A DNA stretch of 64,000 nt from Rhodococcus sp. B50 (GTDB lineage: Bacteria; Actinomycetota; Actinomycetes; Mycobacteriales; Mycobacteriaceae), in contig NZ_WPAG02000002.1 in NCBI RefSeq assembly GCF_013602415.1, positions 5,149,480-5,213,479 on the forward strand, written 5' to 3'. A program made the position numbers and the translations under genes. The notes under the pieces are model-generated. The model was given only the letters and a program-made list of their open reading frames with translations, was not told the DNA's origin and ran no database searches. Each line of letters starts with the position of its first letter. The stretch's first letter is position 1. This document shows positions 21,507 to 29,825 of this stretch, piece by piece.

Positions 21507-22655
21507 GTGAGCATGTGGACCACCCCCGAGCGACTCGCCCTGCGCGAAACCGTCACCGGTTTCGTGAGGCGCGAGATCCTGCCGCACCTCGACGACTGGG
21601 AGCGCGCCGGCGAACTGCCTCGCGGGCTGCACGTCGAGGCTGCGAAGATCGGCCTGCTCGGTGCCGGCTTCCCCGAGGAAGTCGGCGGTTCCGGTGGCGA
21701 CGGCGCCGACACGTTGACCGTCTGCGAGGCCTTCCACGAAGCGGGTGCGTCGGGCGGTGCGTTCGCGTCGCTGTTCACGTGCGGTATCGCGCTACCGCAC
21801 CTCATCGCGGCGGGCGACTCCGAGCAGATCGACAGGTGGGTACGGCCCACCCTCGCAGGAGAACTCGTCGGGTCCCTCGCGATCACCGAACCGGGCGGCG
21901 GTTCGGACGTCGGCCATCTGACGACCACCGCGGTGCGCGACGGTGATCATTACGTCGTCAACGGGGCCAAGACCTACATCACCTCCGGGTGCCGAGCCGA
22001 TTTCGTGGTCACCGCGGTCCGTACCGGCGGCCCCGGCGCCGGGGGAGTCTCGCTCCTTGTGATCGAGAAGGACACACCGGGTTTCACCGTCTCGCGCAAG
22101 CTCGACAAGATGGGCTGGCGCGCCTCGGACACCGCCGAGTTGTCGTTCGCCGACGTCCGCGTCCCGGCCGCGAACCTGGTGGGCGCGGAGAACACCGGAT
22201 TCTGGCAGATCGCACAGGGTTTCGTATCGGAACGGATTGCTCTCGCCGCACAGGCCTATTCGGGTGCGCAGCGGAGCCTGGACCTGACGGTCGAGTGGTG
22301 CCGCGACCGCGAGACCTTCGGGCGGCCGCTGATCACCCGACAGGCCGTACAGCGCACGCTGTCCGAGATGGCGCGTCGCGTCGACGTCGCGCGCGTCTAC
22401 ACCCGCCACGTCACCGAACGGGCCGTGGCAGGTGAGACCGACCTGATCGCCGAGGTGTGCTTCGCCAAGAACACCGCGGTCGAGGCCGGCGAGTGGGTTG
22501 CCCACCAGGCCGTGCAGCTGTTCGGCGGCCTCGGGTACATGGCCGAGTCCGAAGTCGAACGGCAGTACCGCGACATGCGCATCCTCGGCATCGGTGGCGG
22601 TACCACCGAGATCCTCACCGAACTCGCCGCCAAGCGGCTGGGTTACGGGGCCTGA
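21507..22655 (+). CDS. Acyl-CoA dehydrogenase
   Basis: 382 aa, GTG start after GGAGA; an ATG two codons later is also possible. It has the three acyl-CoA dehydrogenase domains, with ITEPGGGSDVG and TYITSGCRADFVV in the FAD-binding middle. The C-terminal position that carries the catalytic Glu in short- and medium-chain enzymes reads GGGTTEI here. A Glu is present instead in VSERIALAA (near residue 246), where isovaleryl-CoA-type enzymes keep their base. A branched or long-chain acyl-CoA is therefore the more likely substrate. It lies in an operon with the DinB-like gene and a second dehydrogenase. Confidence 0.9.
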   Translation: MSMWTTPERLALRETVTGFVRREILPHLDDWERAGELPRGLHVEAAKIGLLGAGFPEEVGGSGGDGADTLTVCEAFHEAGASGGAFASLFTCGIALPHLIAAGDSEQIDRWVRPTLAGELVGSLAITEPGGGSDVGHLTTTAVRDGDHYVVNGAKTYITSGCRADFVVTAVRTGGPGAGGVSLLVIEKDTPGFTVSRKLDKMGWRASDTAELSFADVRVPAANLVGAENTGFWQIAQGFVSERIALAAQAYSGAQRSLDLTVEWCRDRETFGRPLITRQAVQRTLSEMARRVDVARVYTRHVTERAVAGETDLIAEVCFAKNTAVEAGEWVAHQAVQLFGGLGYMAESEVERQYRDMRILGIGGGTTEILTELAAKRLGYGA

Positions 22656-22720
22656 ACCACCTGTTCCACACGCGCCCGACCACACGGCCGCGTGTCCCGA
22701 CACGACCGGAAGGCATTCCC

Positions 22721-23881
22721 TTGAGCATCATCGAGACCGACGAGCAGAAGGAACTACGCGCTGCGGTGGCGGCTCTGGCCGAACGCTACAACTACGTCGA
22801 CTACGTGCTCCCCAAGTCGCGCGACCACCAGCCGCTCACCGAATTGTGGGCGGAGGCATCCAAGCTCGGCTTCCTCGGTGTGAACCTTCCGGAGGAGTAC
22901 GGCGGCGGCGGCGCCGGCATCTACGAGCTCGCGCTGGTGCAGGAGGAACTGTCCGCCAAGGGGGCGGGGCTGCTGCTCGTCGTGGTCTCGCCGGCCATCT
23001 GCGGCACGATCATCTCCAAGTACGGCACCGACGCCCAGAAGCAGGAGTGGCTGCCCGGACTCGCCGACGGCTCACGCATCATGGCGTTCGGTATCACCGA
23101 GGCCGACGCCGGATCCAACTCGCACAACATCACCACGATCGCGCGTCGCGACGGTGACGACTGGATCCTCTCCGGCAGCAAGGTGTACATCTCCGGTGTC
23201 GACCAGGCCGACGCCGTGCTCGTGGTCTCCCGTACCGAGGACGCGAAGACCGGCAAGCTCCGTCCGGCCCTGTTCATCGTGCCCACCGATGCTCCGGGCT
23301 TCACGAGGACACCGATGGAGATGGACATCCTCGAACCGGACTATCAGTTCTCCCTCTTCTTCGACGACGTTCGGCTTCCCGCCGACGCGCTGGTCGGAGA
23401 GCCCGAGGCCGCACTCATGCAGCTGTTCGCCGGCCTGAATCCCGAGCGGATCATGGGCGCGGCGATGGCGGTGGGCATGGGCCGGTACGCCCTCGACGCC
23501 GCGGTGCGCTACGCGAACGAGCGCACCGTCTGGAAGCAGCCCATCGGTGCGCACCAGGGCATCGCCCACCCCTTGGCGCAACGCAAGATCGAGCTCGAAC
23601 TCGCCAAGCTCATGATGCAGAAGGCCGCCGTCCTCTACGACAACGGTGACGACTTCGGGGCCGCCGAGGCCGCGAACATGGCCAAGTACGCCGCGGGCGA
23701 GGCCGCGATCGCCGCGCTGGACCAAGCGATCCAGACCCACGGGGGTGCGGGACTGACCCGGGAGTACGGACTCGCGGCGATGCTCGGCGCCGCGCGCATC
23801 GCTCGCGTGGCGCCGGTCAGTCGGGAGATGATCCTCAACTTCGTGGCCCAACACTCGTTGGGTCTGCCGAAGTCGTACTAG
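22721..23881 (+). CDS. Acyl-CoA dehydrogenase
   Basis: 386 aa from the TTG at 22721, preceded by GGAAGG; the frame is open upstream but overlaps the previous gene. Family landmarks are LPEEYGGGGAGIYE, FGITEADAGSNSHNI and YISGVDQADAVLVV. As in its neighbour, the catalytic Glu appears to be the helix-G type (NPERIMGAA, near residue 245). The C-terminal segment THGGAGLTREYGLAAMLG followed by VAPVSREMI resembles enzymes of branched or cyclic acyl-CoA breakdown. Its stop overlaps the stop of the convergent TetR gene. Confidence 0.9.
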   Translation: MSIIETDEQKELRAAVAALAERYNYVDYVLPKSRDHQPLTELWAEASKLGFLGVNLPEEYGGGGAGIYELALVQEELSAKGAGLLLVVVSPAICGTIISKYGTDAQKQEWLPGLADGSRIMAFGITEADAGSNSHNITTIARRDGDDWILSGSKVYISGVDQADAVLVVSRTEDAKTGKLRPALFIVPTDAPGFTRTPMEMDILEPDYQFSLFFDDVRLPADALVGEPEAALMQLFAGLNPERIMGAAMAVGMGRYALDAAVRYANERTVWKQPIGAHQGIAHPLAQRKIELELAKLMMQKAAVLYDNGDDFGAAEAANMAKYAAGEAAIAALDQAIQTHGGAGLTREYGLAAMLGAARIARVAPVSREMILNFVAQHSLGLPKSY

Positions 23882-24453
23882 GCGGACTTCGAAGGGAAGA
23901 GGCGGTCTGCTTCGTCCGGCGGGAGCAGCGTCTGCAGCAGGTAGCCGAGCGACCACCGCAACGAGCTCACGTCCTGCAGAGGCACGGTCTGCTGGTAGCC
24001 GACGAGCGTGTACAGGGCCAGCCGCGCGAATCGCTCCGCCTCTTCCCTCGAATCGACGTACGGGCCCACCGCTTCGGCCACCACCGCGTACCGCAGGTCG
24101 TCGACCTTGCTCTGCACCTCGTGGACGCCGGAGTCGCTGTGCGACCAACCGCGGATGGCGGACTCGGCGGAGTGGGGGAGGCTGCACGCGAATTCGACGA
24201 GCAACCGCAGTCGTCGGGGCAGAGACCCCTCGAGACGCGCCGCCGCGGCGAGCTGGAGTGTCTGGCTCTCGAGCCAGTGCTGCAGGAATTCGGTCTTGAA
24301 CTGCGCCCAGCTCTCGAAATAGTTGTAGAACGAGCCGGTCGTCACTTCGAGATGACTGCACAACCGTGCCTGCTTGAGTCCGGCATGGTCGTTGGTGGCC
24401 AGAATGGCCAGCGCGGCGTCGAAGTAGTCCTCACGCCTGACGATGGTCGCCAC
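23878..24453 (-). CDS. TetR family regulator
   Basis: 191 aa, GTG start after GGGGAG. The helix-turn-helix is at residues 8-53 (LKQARLCSHLEVTTGSFYNYF). The C-terminal ligand domain is unassigned. It is convergent with the acyl-CoA dehydrogenase operon and divergent from another TetR gene, so it may control either. The shared upstream gap (24454-24586) has a short TAC-GAGT-GTA inverted repeat near 24485. Confidence 0.83.
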   Translation of the reverse strand: MATIVRREDYFDAALAILATNDHAGLKQARLCSHLEVTTGSFYNYFESWAQFKTEFLQHWLESQTLQLAAAARLEGSLPRRLRLLVEFACSLPHSAESAIRGWSHSDSGVHEVQSKVDDLRYAVVAEAVGPYVDSREEAERFARLALYTLVGYQQTVPLQDVSSLRWSLGYLLQTLLPPDEADRLFPSKSA

Positions 24454-24586
24454 GTGGTGCTCCCCTTTCGCCCCGACCTGTTATACGAGTGTACGGATGA
24501 TGAGCTTTGCGTACTGTTCCGGGGTCGCGCGAATATCCGCTCGGCGGAGGATCGGTCATGGCAGGACAGGCAGGCGAGGAGGCCCG

Positions 24587-25216
24587 ATGACGCGAGAACC
24601 GAAGCAGGACCGCAGCCGCGCCACGCGGCGGCGACTGCTCGAAGCAACGATCGACTGTCTCGCCGAATCGGGTTGGGTCGCAACCACAGTGGGTGTGGTC
24701 GCCGAACGGGCGGGGGTGTCGCGCGGGGCCGCCCAGCACCACTTCCCGACCCGGGAGGATCTCATCACCGCATCGCTCGAGTTCATGTTCGACAGCCGCA
24801 TCGAACGGGTCCGCACAGAGCCGTTCGGCGTGCCCGAGGGCGTCGGCCACACGGAAGCGGTGGTCGAGCGCATCGTCGACCAGTGCACCGGAAACATGTT
24901 CAAGGCGGCCCTGCAGGTGTGGACGGCCGCGGCGGCCGACCCGGCGTTGCGCGAAATGCTCCTGCCGCTCGAGGAGAAGTTCGGGCGCGTCTCGCACGCG
25001 GTGGCCGTCGAGCAGCTCGCGGCCGACGACACCGACCCGGTCGTGCACCGGATGGTGCAGGCGACACTGGATCTCGCGCGCGGCCTGGGCCTGGCCGATG
25101 TGTTGACCGACGACTCGGCCCGCCGACGCGAGATCGTCCGGCATTGGGCTGCGCAGCTCGACGAGGTGCTGCGGGAGTCCTCGAGTCGTCGCACGCAGGA
25201 GCGCCCGGCTCGGTAG
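24587..25216 (+). CDS. TetR family regulator
   Basis: 209 aa, ATG start after GAGGAGG. The helix-turn-helix lies near residues 14-58 (VGVVAERAGVSRGAAQHHFPTREDL). The C-terminal domain is larger than usual for the family core and ends in an Arg-rich tail. No target is obvious; the next genes are lipoproteins. Ligand unknown. Confidence 0.83.
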   Translation: MTREPKQDRSRATRRRLLEATIDCLAESGWVATTVGVVAERAGVSRGAAQHHFPTREDLITASLEFMFDSRIERVRTEPFGVPEGVGHTEAVVERIVDQCTGNMFKAALQVWTAAAADPALREMLLPLEEKFGRVSHAVAVEQLAADDTDPVVHRMVQATLDLARGLGLADVLTDDSARRREIVRHWAAQLDEVLRESSSRRTQERPAR

Positions 25217-25226
25217 TCTTCCCGCC

Positions 25227-25778
25227 ATGCCTCTCCCGCGCATCGGAAGGACGGCGACTGCCGTGGCGACAGCCGGTCTCATCGGTCTCGGGGCCGTTGC
25301 GTGCGGGAACTCCGACGACGCGGGGCAGGCCGAGGCCTCGCCGACCGCGTCCGTGACCGACCCCGGTCCGTTGTTCGACGAGTGCGGTGCGATGTCCGAC
25401 GACGAGGTGGCAGCGGCCTTCGGCCTCGGAACGTTCACGACGGTGACGCGCAACTCGGTGGGCTGTGAATGGGAGGTCTACGTCGGTGGCCCCAGCGTGA
25501 GTTTCTCGTGGTACCGGGGAAGTCCCATCGGACGCGAACGTGCCGGATCCGATCTCATCGGCCGGCCCGCGGCCGATGTCGAGATCGGGGGACGGGCCGG
25601 GTTCCTGGGGTCGTATCAGAACGAGCTGGGGCAGACCACGCTGTGCGAGATCGGTGTGGAATTCGGTGGCGATTTCGTCCACTGGTCGGTGTCGTATTCG
25701 AACCTCACACCCGTCGCCGACGCCTGCGTGGTCGCTCGCGGCCTCGCGACCACGAGCGTGGAAAGGGTGCAGAAGTGA
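25227..25778 (+). CDS. DUF3558-like lipoprotein 1
   Basis: 183 aa, ATG start 11 bases after the TetR gene. A signal peptide ends in G-A-V-A-C (Cys26), so the protein should be a lipoprotein. A Thr/Ser/Pro linker leads to a compact domain with conserved Cys pairs (FDECGAM, VGCEWEV, TTLCEIG, DACVVA), as in DUF3558 proteins of actinobacteria. Function unknown. The stop overlaps the next gene's GTG (GTGA), and the two are tandem relatives. Confidence 0.8.
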   Translation: MPLPRIGRTATAVATAGLIGLGAVACGNSDDAGQAEASPTASVTDPGPLFDECGAMSDDEVAAAFGLGTFTTVTRNSVGCEWEVYVGGPSVSFSWYRGSPIGRERAGSDLIGRPAADVEIGGRAGFLGSYQNELGQTTLCEIGVEFGGDFVHWSVSYSNLTPVADACVVARGLATTSVERVQK

Positions 25779-26317
25779 TCGCGGGACGCGCACGCCGGTG
25801 GGGCGCCGCGCTCACGGCGGCTCTCGCCGCCGGAGCCTTGCTCACCGGTTGCACGCGCACCGTCGAAGGACGAGCCGTCCCGGAAGGGATCGGCGGCGGC
25901 ACGGGTGCCGAGTTCACCCGGCTGCTCACCGAGTGCGACGCGGTCGCCGACGACAAGATCGCCGAAGCTGTGGGAGCGGATTACGTCCTGCGAGGATTCT
26001 TCGGCGCGATCTGCCGGTGGGACGGCGAAGGGCCCACCGGAGTTGTGAAGATCACCTTCAACTGGTTCGAGACCGGTTCGCTCGATCACGAACGTGCCGC
26101 CGCCGAGGGGCTCGGATACGAGATCGAGAACACGACCATCGAGGGTCGGCGGGCCCTGCAGATGCGCCGGCCCGGCGATCCGCTGTCGTGCGGGGTCAGT
26201 TCCGGGGCGTCGACGACCGGCATCTTCGGCTGGTGGGTGCAGTACACCTCCGGAGGAGCGGACCCCTGCGAAGCTGCTGCTACGTTGGCTCGGCTCACAC
26301 TGAACCTCAGCAGTTGA
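25775..26317 (+). CDS. DUF3558-like lipoprotein 2
   Basis: 180 aa from the GTG at 25775, overlapping the previous stop. The lipobox is L-L-T-G-C (about Cys26). The body repeats the plan of the preceding gene: LLTECDAV, AICRWDG, LSCGVSS and ADPCEAA supply four Cys residues at similar spacing. The pair looks like a tandem duplication that has diverged strongly. Cell-envelope location is well supported; the role is unknown. Confidence 0.78.
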   Translation: MIAGRARRWGAALTAALAAGALLTGCTRTVEGRAVPEGIGGGTGAEFTRLLTECDAVADDKIAEAVGADYVLRGFFGAICRWDGEGPTGVVKITFNWFETGSLDHERAAAEGLGYEIENTTIEGRRALQMRRPGDPLSCGVSSGASTTGIFGWWVQYTSGGADPCEAAATLARLTLNLSS

Positions 26318-26357
26318 CGGTGTGTGCGGATCCTCGGGAGGGTGTGCGCTCCTCGCT

Positions 26358-26387
26358 TTGACCTCATGCGCGCCCGCCGGGTATCGT
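26358..26387 (+). promoter_or_regulatory. Promoter of the str operon
   Basis: A -35 box TTGACC (26358-26363) and a -10 box TATCGT (26382-26387) are separated by 18 bases. The predicted start near 26394 gives a leader of about 247 bases before rpsL. Confidence 0.6.
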
Positions 26388-26515
26388 TGTGGGTCGTGTC
26401 CGGCATGCCCGGGCCGGTCTGTGTGCCTATGCGAGGTAGTGCCGTGCGCGTGGTCTGTAGATATCTGCAGGAACGAGCCCCCGGCTGCCTGTGTGGGGGT
26501 ACGCGACACACCCGA

Positions 26516-26564
26516 CCTCGTGTGCACACGAGGGGCGAGTGAGGGGCAGCAGCTTTCTTGCCCC
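26516..26564 (+). other. Palindrome and hairpin in the rpsL leader
   Basis: CCTCGTGTGCACACGAGG (26516-26533) is a perfect 18-base palindrome. It is followed by a second inverted repeat, GGGGCA (26543-26548) with TGCCCC (26559-26564). Both lie in the untranslated leader of the str operon. They may be attenuator or ribosomal-protein feedback structures. No other feature is visible in the 26318-26640 gap apart from the promoter. Confidence 0.5.
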
Positions 26565-26640
26565 AACCGATGGATCCCTAATTTCAGAACAGCCGAGGTT
26601 GCTCGTGGGAGCAGCTTCAGACAACGAAGAAAGCCGGTTA

Positions 26641-27015
26641 ATGCCAACCATCAATCAGCTGGTCCGTAAGGGCCGCCGCGACAAGGCCGCCAAGGTCAAG
26701 AGCGCGGCGCTCAAGGGCAGCCCCCAGCGTCGCGGCGTGTGCACTCGCGTGTACACCACCACCCCGAAGAAGCCGAACTCGGCTCTCCGGAAGGTCGCCC
26801 GTGTGCGTCTGACCTCCCAGGTCGAGGTCACCGCCTACATCCCCGGTGAGGGCCACAACCTCCAGGAGCACTCGATGGTGCTCGTGCGTGGCGGTCGTGT
26901 GAAGGACCTCCCGGGTGTGCGTTACAAGATCATCCGCGGCTCGCTCGACACCCAGGGTGTCAAGAACCGCAAGCAGGCCCGCAGCCGCTACGGAGCGAAG
27001 AAGGAGAAGGGCTGA
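26641..27015 (+). CDS. rpsL: Ribosomal protein S12
   Basis: 124 aa, standard length. PTINQLVRKGRRDKAAK opens the protein, and TTPKKPNSALRKVARVRL holds the Lys equivalent to position 43, where streptomycin-resistance mutations occur. The second hot-spot Lys (88 region, GGRVKDLPGVR) is also wild type, so streptomycin sensitivity is expected from this gene. It is the first gene of the str operon. Its stop overlaps the rpsG ATG (TGATG). Confidence 0.98.
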   Translation: MPTINQLVRKGRRDKAAKVKSAALKGSPQRRGVCTRVYTTTPKKPNSALRKVARVRLTSQVEVTAYIPGEGHNLQEHSMVLVRGGRVKDLPGVRYKIIRGSLDTQGVKNRKQARSRYGAKKEKG

Positions 27016-27485
27016 TGCCACGTAAGGGTCCCGCTCCCAAGCGCCCGCTGATCGCCGATCCGGTCTATGGATCGCCGCTGGTCACCCAGCTGGTCAACAA
27101 GATCCTGCTGGACGGCAAGAAGTCCACTGCAGAGCGCATCGTCTACCAGGCGCTCGAGCAGGCACGCGAGAAGACCGGCACCGATCCGGTCGTCACCCTC
27201 AAGCGCGCGCTCGACAACGTCAAGCCCGCCCTCGAGGTTCGCAGCCGTCGCGTCGGTGGCGCCACCTACCAGGTGCCGGTCGAGGTTCGCCCCGGTCGTT
27301 CCACCACCCTCGCACTGCGCTGGCTGGTGACCTTCTCGCGTCAGCGTCGCGAGAAGACCATGGTCGAGCGGCTCGCCAACGAGCTCCTCGATGCGAGCAA
27401 CGGTCTCGGCGCATCCGTGAAGCGCCGCGAGGACACGCACAAGATGGCTGAAGCCAACAAGGCGTTCGCGCACTACCGCTGGTGA
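27015..27485 (+). CDS. rpsG: Ribosomal protein S7
   Basis: 156 aa, start coupled to the rpsL stop. It begins MPRKGPAPKRPL and contains the typical ALRWLVTFSRQRREKTM segment and the C-terminal HKMAEANKAFAHYRW. It nucleates assembly of the 30S head. A terminator-like hairpin follows before fusA. Confidence 0.98.
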   Translation: MPRKGPAPKRPLIADPVYGSPLVTQLVNKILLDGKKSTAERIVYQALEQAREKTGTDPVVTLKRALDNVKPALEVRSRRVGGATYQVPVEVRPGRSTTLALRWLVTFSRQRREKTMVERLANELLDASNGLGASVKRREDTHKMAEANKAFAHYRW

Positions 27486-27491
27486 GTCGAC

Positions 27492-27531
27492 GCCGGCCGG
27501 GAGGCCCGTCATCACGGACCTCCCGGCCGGC
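27492..27531 (+). terminator. Hairpin between rpsG and fusA
   Basis: The 13-bp stem GCCGGCCGGGAGG (27492-27504) with its complement (27519-27531) is extended inward by CCGT/ACGG. No T-run follows, so it may be a partial terminator or a processing site. It would lower fusA-tuf readthrough relative to rpsL-rpsG. Confidence 0.6.
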
Positions 27532-27630
27532 TGCTCGCACAACTGTGTCGGTCCCGTAAAGGCCGGCTGACAACACAAGAACATGTGGTCCGCACCCAAG
27601 GACCGACACGAGCTACGAGCGGGGTTACCT

Positions 27631-29733
27631 GTGGCACAGGAAGTGCTGACCGACCTGAACAAGGTCCGCAACATCGGCATCATGGCGCACATCGATGCCG
27701 GCAAGACCACCACCACCGAGCGCATCCTCTTCTACACCGGTGTCAATTACAAGATCGGTGAGACCCACGACGGTGCCTCGACCACCGACTGGATGGAGCA
27801 GGAGAAGGAGCGGGGTATCACCATCACCTCCGCGGCCGTGACCTGCTTCTGGAACCAGAACCAGATCAACATCATCGACACCCCCGGCCACGTTGACTTC
27901 ACGGTCGAGGTCGAGCGGTCGCTGCGCGTCCTCGACGGCGCGGTCGCCGTGTTCGACGGCAAGGAGGGCGTCGAGCCCCAGTCCGAGCAGGTCTGGCGGC
28001 AGGCGGCCAAGTACGACGTTCCGCGCATCTGCTTCGTCAACAAGATGGACAAGATGGGTGCGGACTTTTTCTTCACCGTGCAGACGATCATCGATCGTCT
28101 CGGTGCGAAGCCGCTCGTCCTGCAGATCCCGATCGGCGCCGAGGACAACTTCGACGGTGTCGTCGACCTCGTCGAGATGAAGGCGCTCACCTGGCGCGGC
28201 ACCACCGAGATCGGCACCGCGGCCACGGTCGAGGAGATCCCGGCGGAGCTCGCCGACAAGGCTGCCGAGTACCGCGAGAAGCTGCTCGAGACCGTCGCCG
28301 AGTCCGACGAAGAGCTCATGGAGAAGTACTTCGGTGGCGAAGAGCTGACCGTCGCCGAGATCAAGGGCGCGATCCGCAAGCTCACCATCGCTTCCGAGCT
28401 CTACCCGGTGCTCTGCGGCACCGCGTTCAAGAACAAGGGCATCCAGCCCATGCTCGACGCGGTCATCGACTACCTGCCGAACCCGCTCGACATCGGTGAG
28501 GTCATCGGCCACCAGGTCGGTAACGAAGAAGAAGAACTGCGTCGTAAGCCCTCGAAGGACGAGCCGTTCTCCGCGCTCGCTTTCAAGATCGCCGCGCACC
28601 CCTTCTTCGGCAAGCTGACCTTCGTCCGCGTGTACTCCGGCCGGATCGACTCGGGCACCCAGGTGCTCAACTCGACCAAGGGCAAGAAGGAGCGCATCGG
28701 CAAGCTGTTCCAGATGCACGCCAACAAGGAGAACCCGGTCGACGAGGCCGTGGCCGGCCACATCTACGCGATGATCGGCCTGAAGGACACCACGACCGGC
28801 GACACCCTGTGCGCGCAGGACGCCCCGATCGTGCTCGAGTCCATGACCTTCCCGGACCCGGTCATCCAGGTCTCCATCGAGCCGAAGTCGAAGGCCGACC
28901 AGGAGAAGCTGTCGACGGCCATCCAGAAGCTCGCCGAAGAGGACCCGACCTTCTCCGTCGAGCTCGACGACGAGACCGGCCAGACCGTCATCGGCGGCAT
29001 GGGCGAGCTCCACCTCGACATCCTCGTCGACCGCATGCGTCGCGAGTTCAAGGTCGAGGCCAACGTCGGCAAGCCGCAGGTCGCGTACCGCGAGACGATC
29101 ACCAAGCCGGTCGAGAAGCTCGAGTTCACGCACAAGAAGCAGACCGGTGGATCGGGTCAGTTCGCGAAGGTCATCATCGGCCTCTCGCCGTTCGTCGGCG
29201 AGGACGGCGCGACCTACGAGTTCGAGAACAAGGTCACCGGTGGCCGCATCCCGCGTGAGTACATCCCGTCGGTCGATGCGGGCGCTCAGGACGCCATGCA
29301 GTACGGCGTGCTCGCCGGCTACCCGCTGGTGAACCTGAAGGTCACCCTCATCGACGGTGCGTACCACGACGTCGACTCGTCCGAAATGGCGTTCAAGATC
29401 GCCGGCTCGCAGGCGCTGAAGGAAGCGGCCCGCAAGGCCGCCCCGGTGATCCTCGAGCCCCTCATGGCCGTCGAGGTCACCACGCCCGAGGACTACATGG
29501 GTGAAGTGATCGGCGACCTGAACTCCCGCCGTGGCCAGATCCAGGCCATGGAGGAACGCAGTGGTGCCCGTGTCGTGAAGGCGCTGGTTCCGCTCTCGGA
29601 GATGTTCGGTTACATCGGTGATCTGCGGTCGAAGACCCAGGGTCGCGCGAACTTCTCCATGGTGTTCGATTCCTACGCAGAGGTTCCCTCGAACGTCTCG
29701 AAGGAAATCATCGCCAAGGCGACCGGAGAGTAG
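27631..29733 (+). CDS. fusA: Elongation factor G
   Basis: 700 aa from the GTG at 27631 (MAQEVLTDLNKVRN). GTPase motifs are AHIDAGKTTTTE (G1), DTPGHVDF (G3) and NKMDKMG (G4). The protein is full length for actinobacterial EF-G. It drives translocation on the ribosome. It is followed by tuf after 92 bases. Confidence 0.98.
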   Translation: MAQEVLTDLNKVRNIGIMAHIDAGKTTTTERILFYTGVNYKIGETHDGASTTDWMEQEKERGITITSAAVTCFWNQNQINIIDTPGHVDFTVEVERSLRVLDGAVAVFDGKEGVEPQSEQVWRQAAKYDVPRICFVNKMDKMGADFFFTVQTIIDRLGAKPLVLQIPIGAEDNFDGVVDLVEMKALTWRGTTEIGTAATVEEIPAELADKAAEYREKLLETVAESDEELMEKYFGGEELTVAEIKGAIRKLTIASELYPVLCGTAFKNKGIQPMLDAVIDYLPNPLDIGEVIGHQVGNEEEELRRKPSKDEPFSALAFKIAAHPFFGKLTFVRVYSGRIDSGTQVLNSTKGKKERIGKLFQMHANKENPVDEAVAGHIYAMIGLKDTTTGDTLCAQDAPIVLESMTFPDPVIQVSIEPKSKADQEKLSTAIQKLAEEDPTFSVELDDETGQTVIGGMGELHLDILVDRMRREFKVEANVGKPQVAYRETITKPVEKLEFTHKKQTGGSGQFAKVIIGLSPFVGEDGATYEFENKVTGGRIPREYIPSVDAGAQDAMQYGVLAGYPLVNLKVTLIDGAYHDVDSSEMAFKIAGSQALKEAARKAAPVILEPLMAVEVTTPEDYMGEVIGDLNSRRGQIQAMEERSGARVVKALVPLSEMFGYIGDLRSKTQGRANFSMVFDSYAEVPSNVSKEIIAKATGE

Positions 29734-29825
29734 CCTTCGGGTTATCCCTCGGTCACCTGCACGACCAAGTAATACAAACCGCACTGCTGCATACTGCAAG
29801 CAACAACAGTCCAGGAGGACATCCA

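Noticed and set aside
26761..26915. Possible streptomycin-resistance change in rpsL
   Set aside because: Both Lys hot spots read as wild type.
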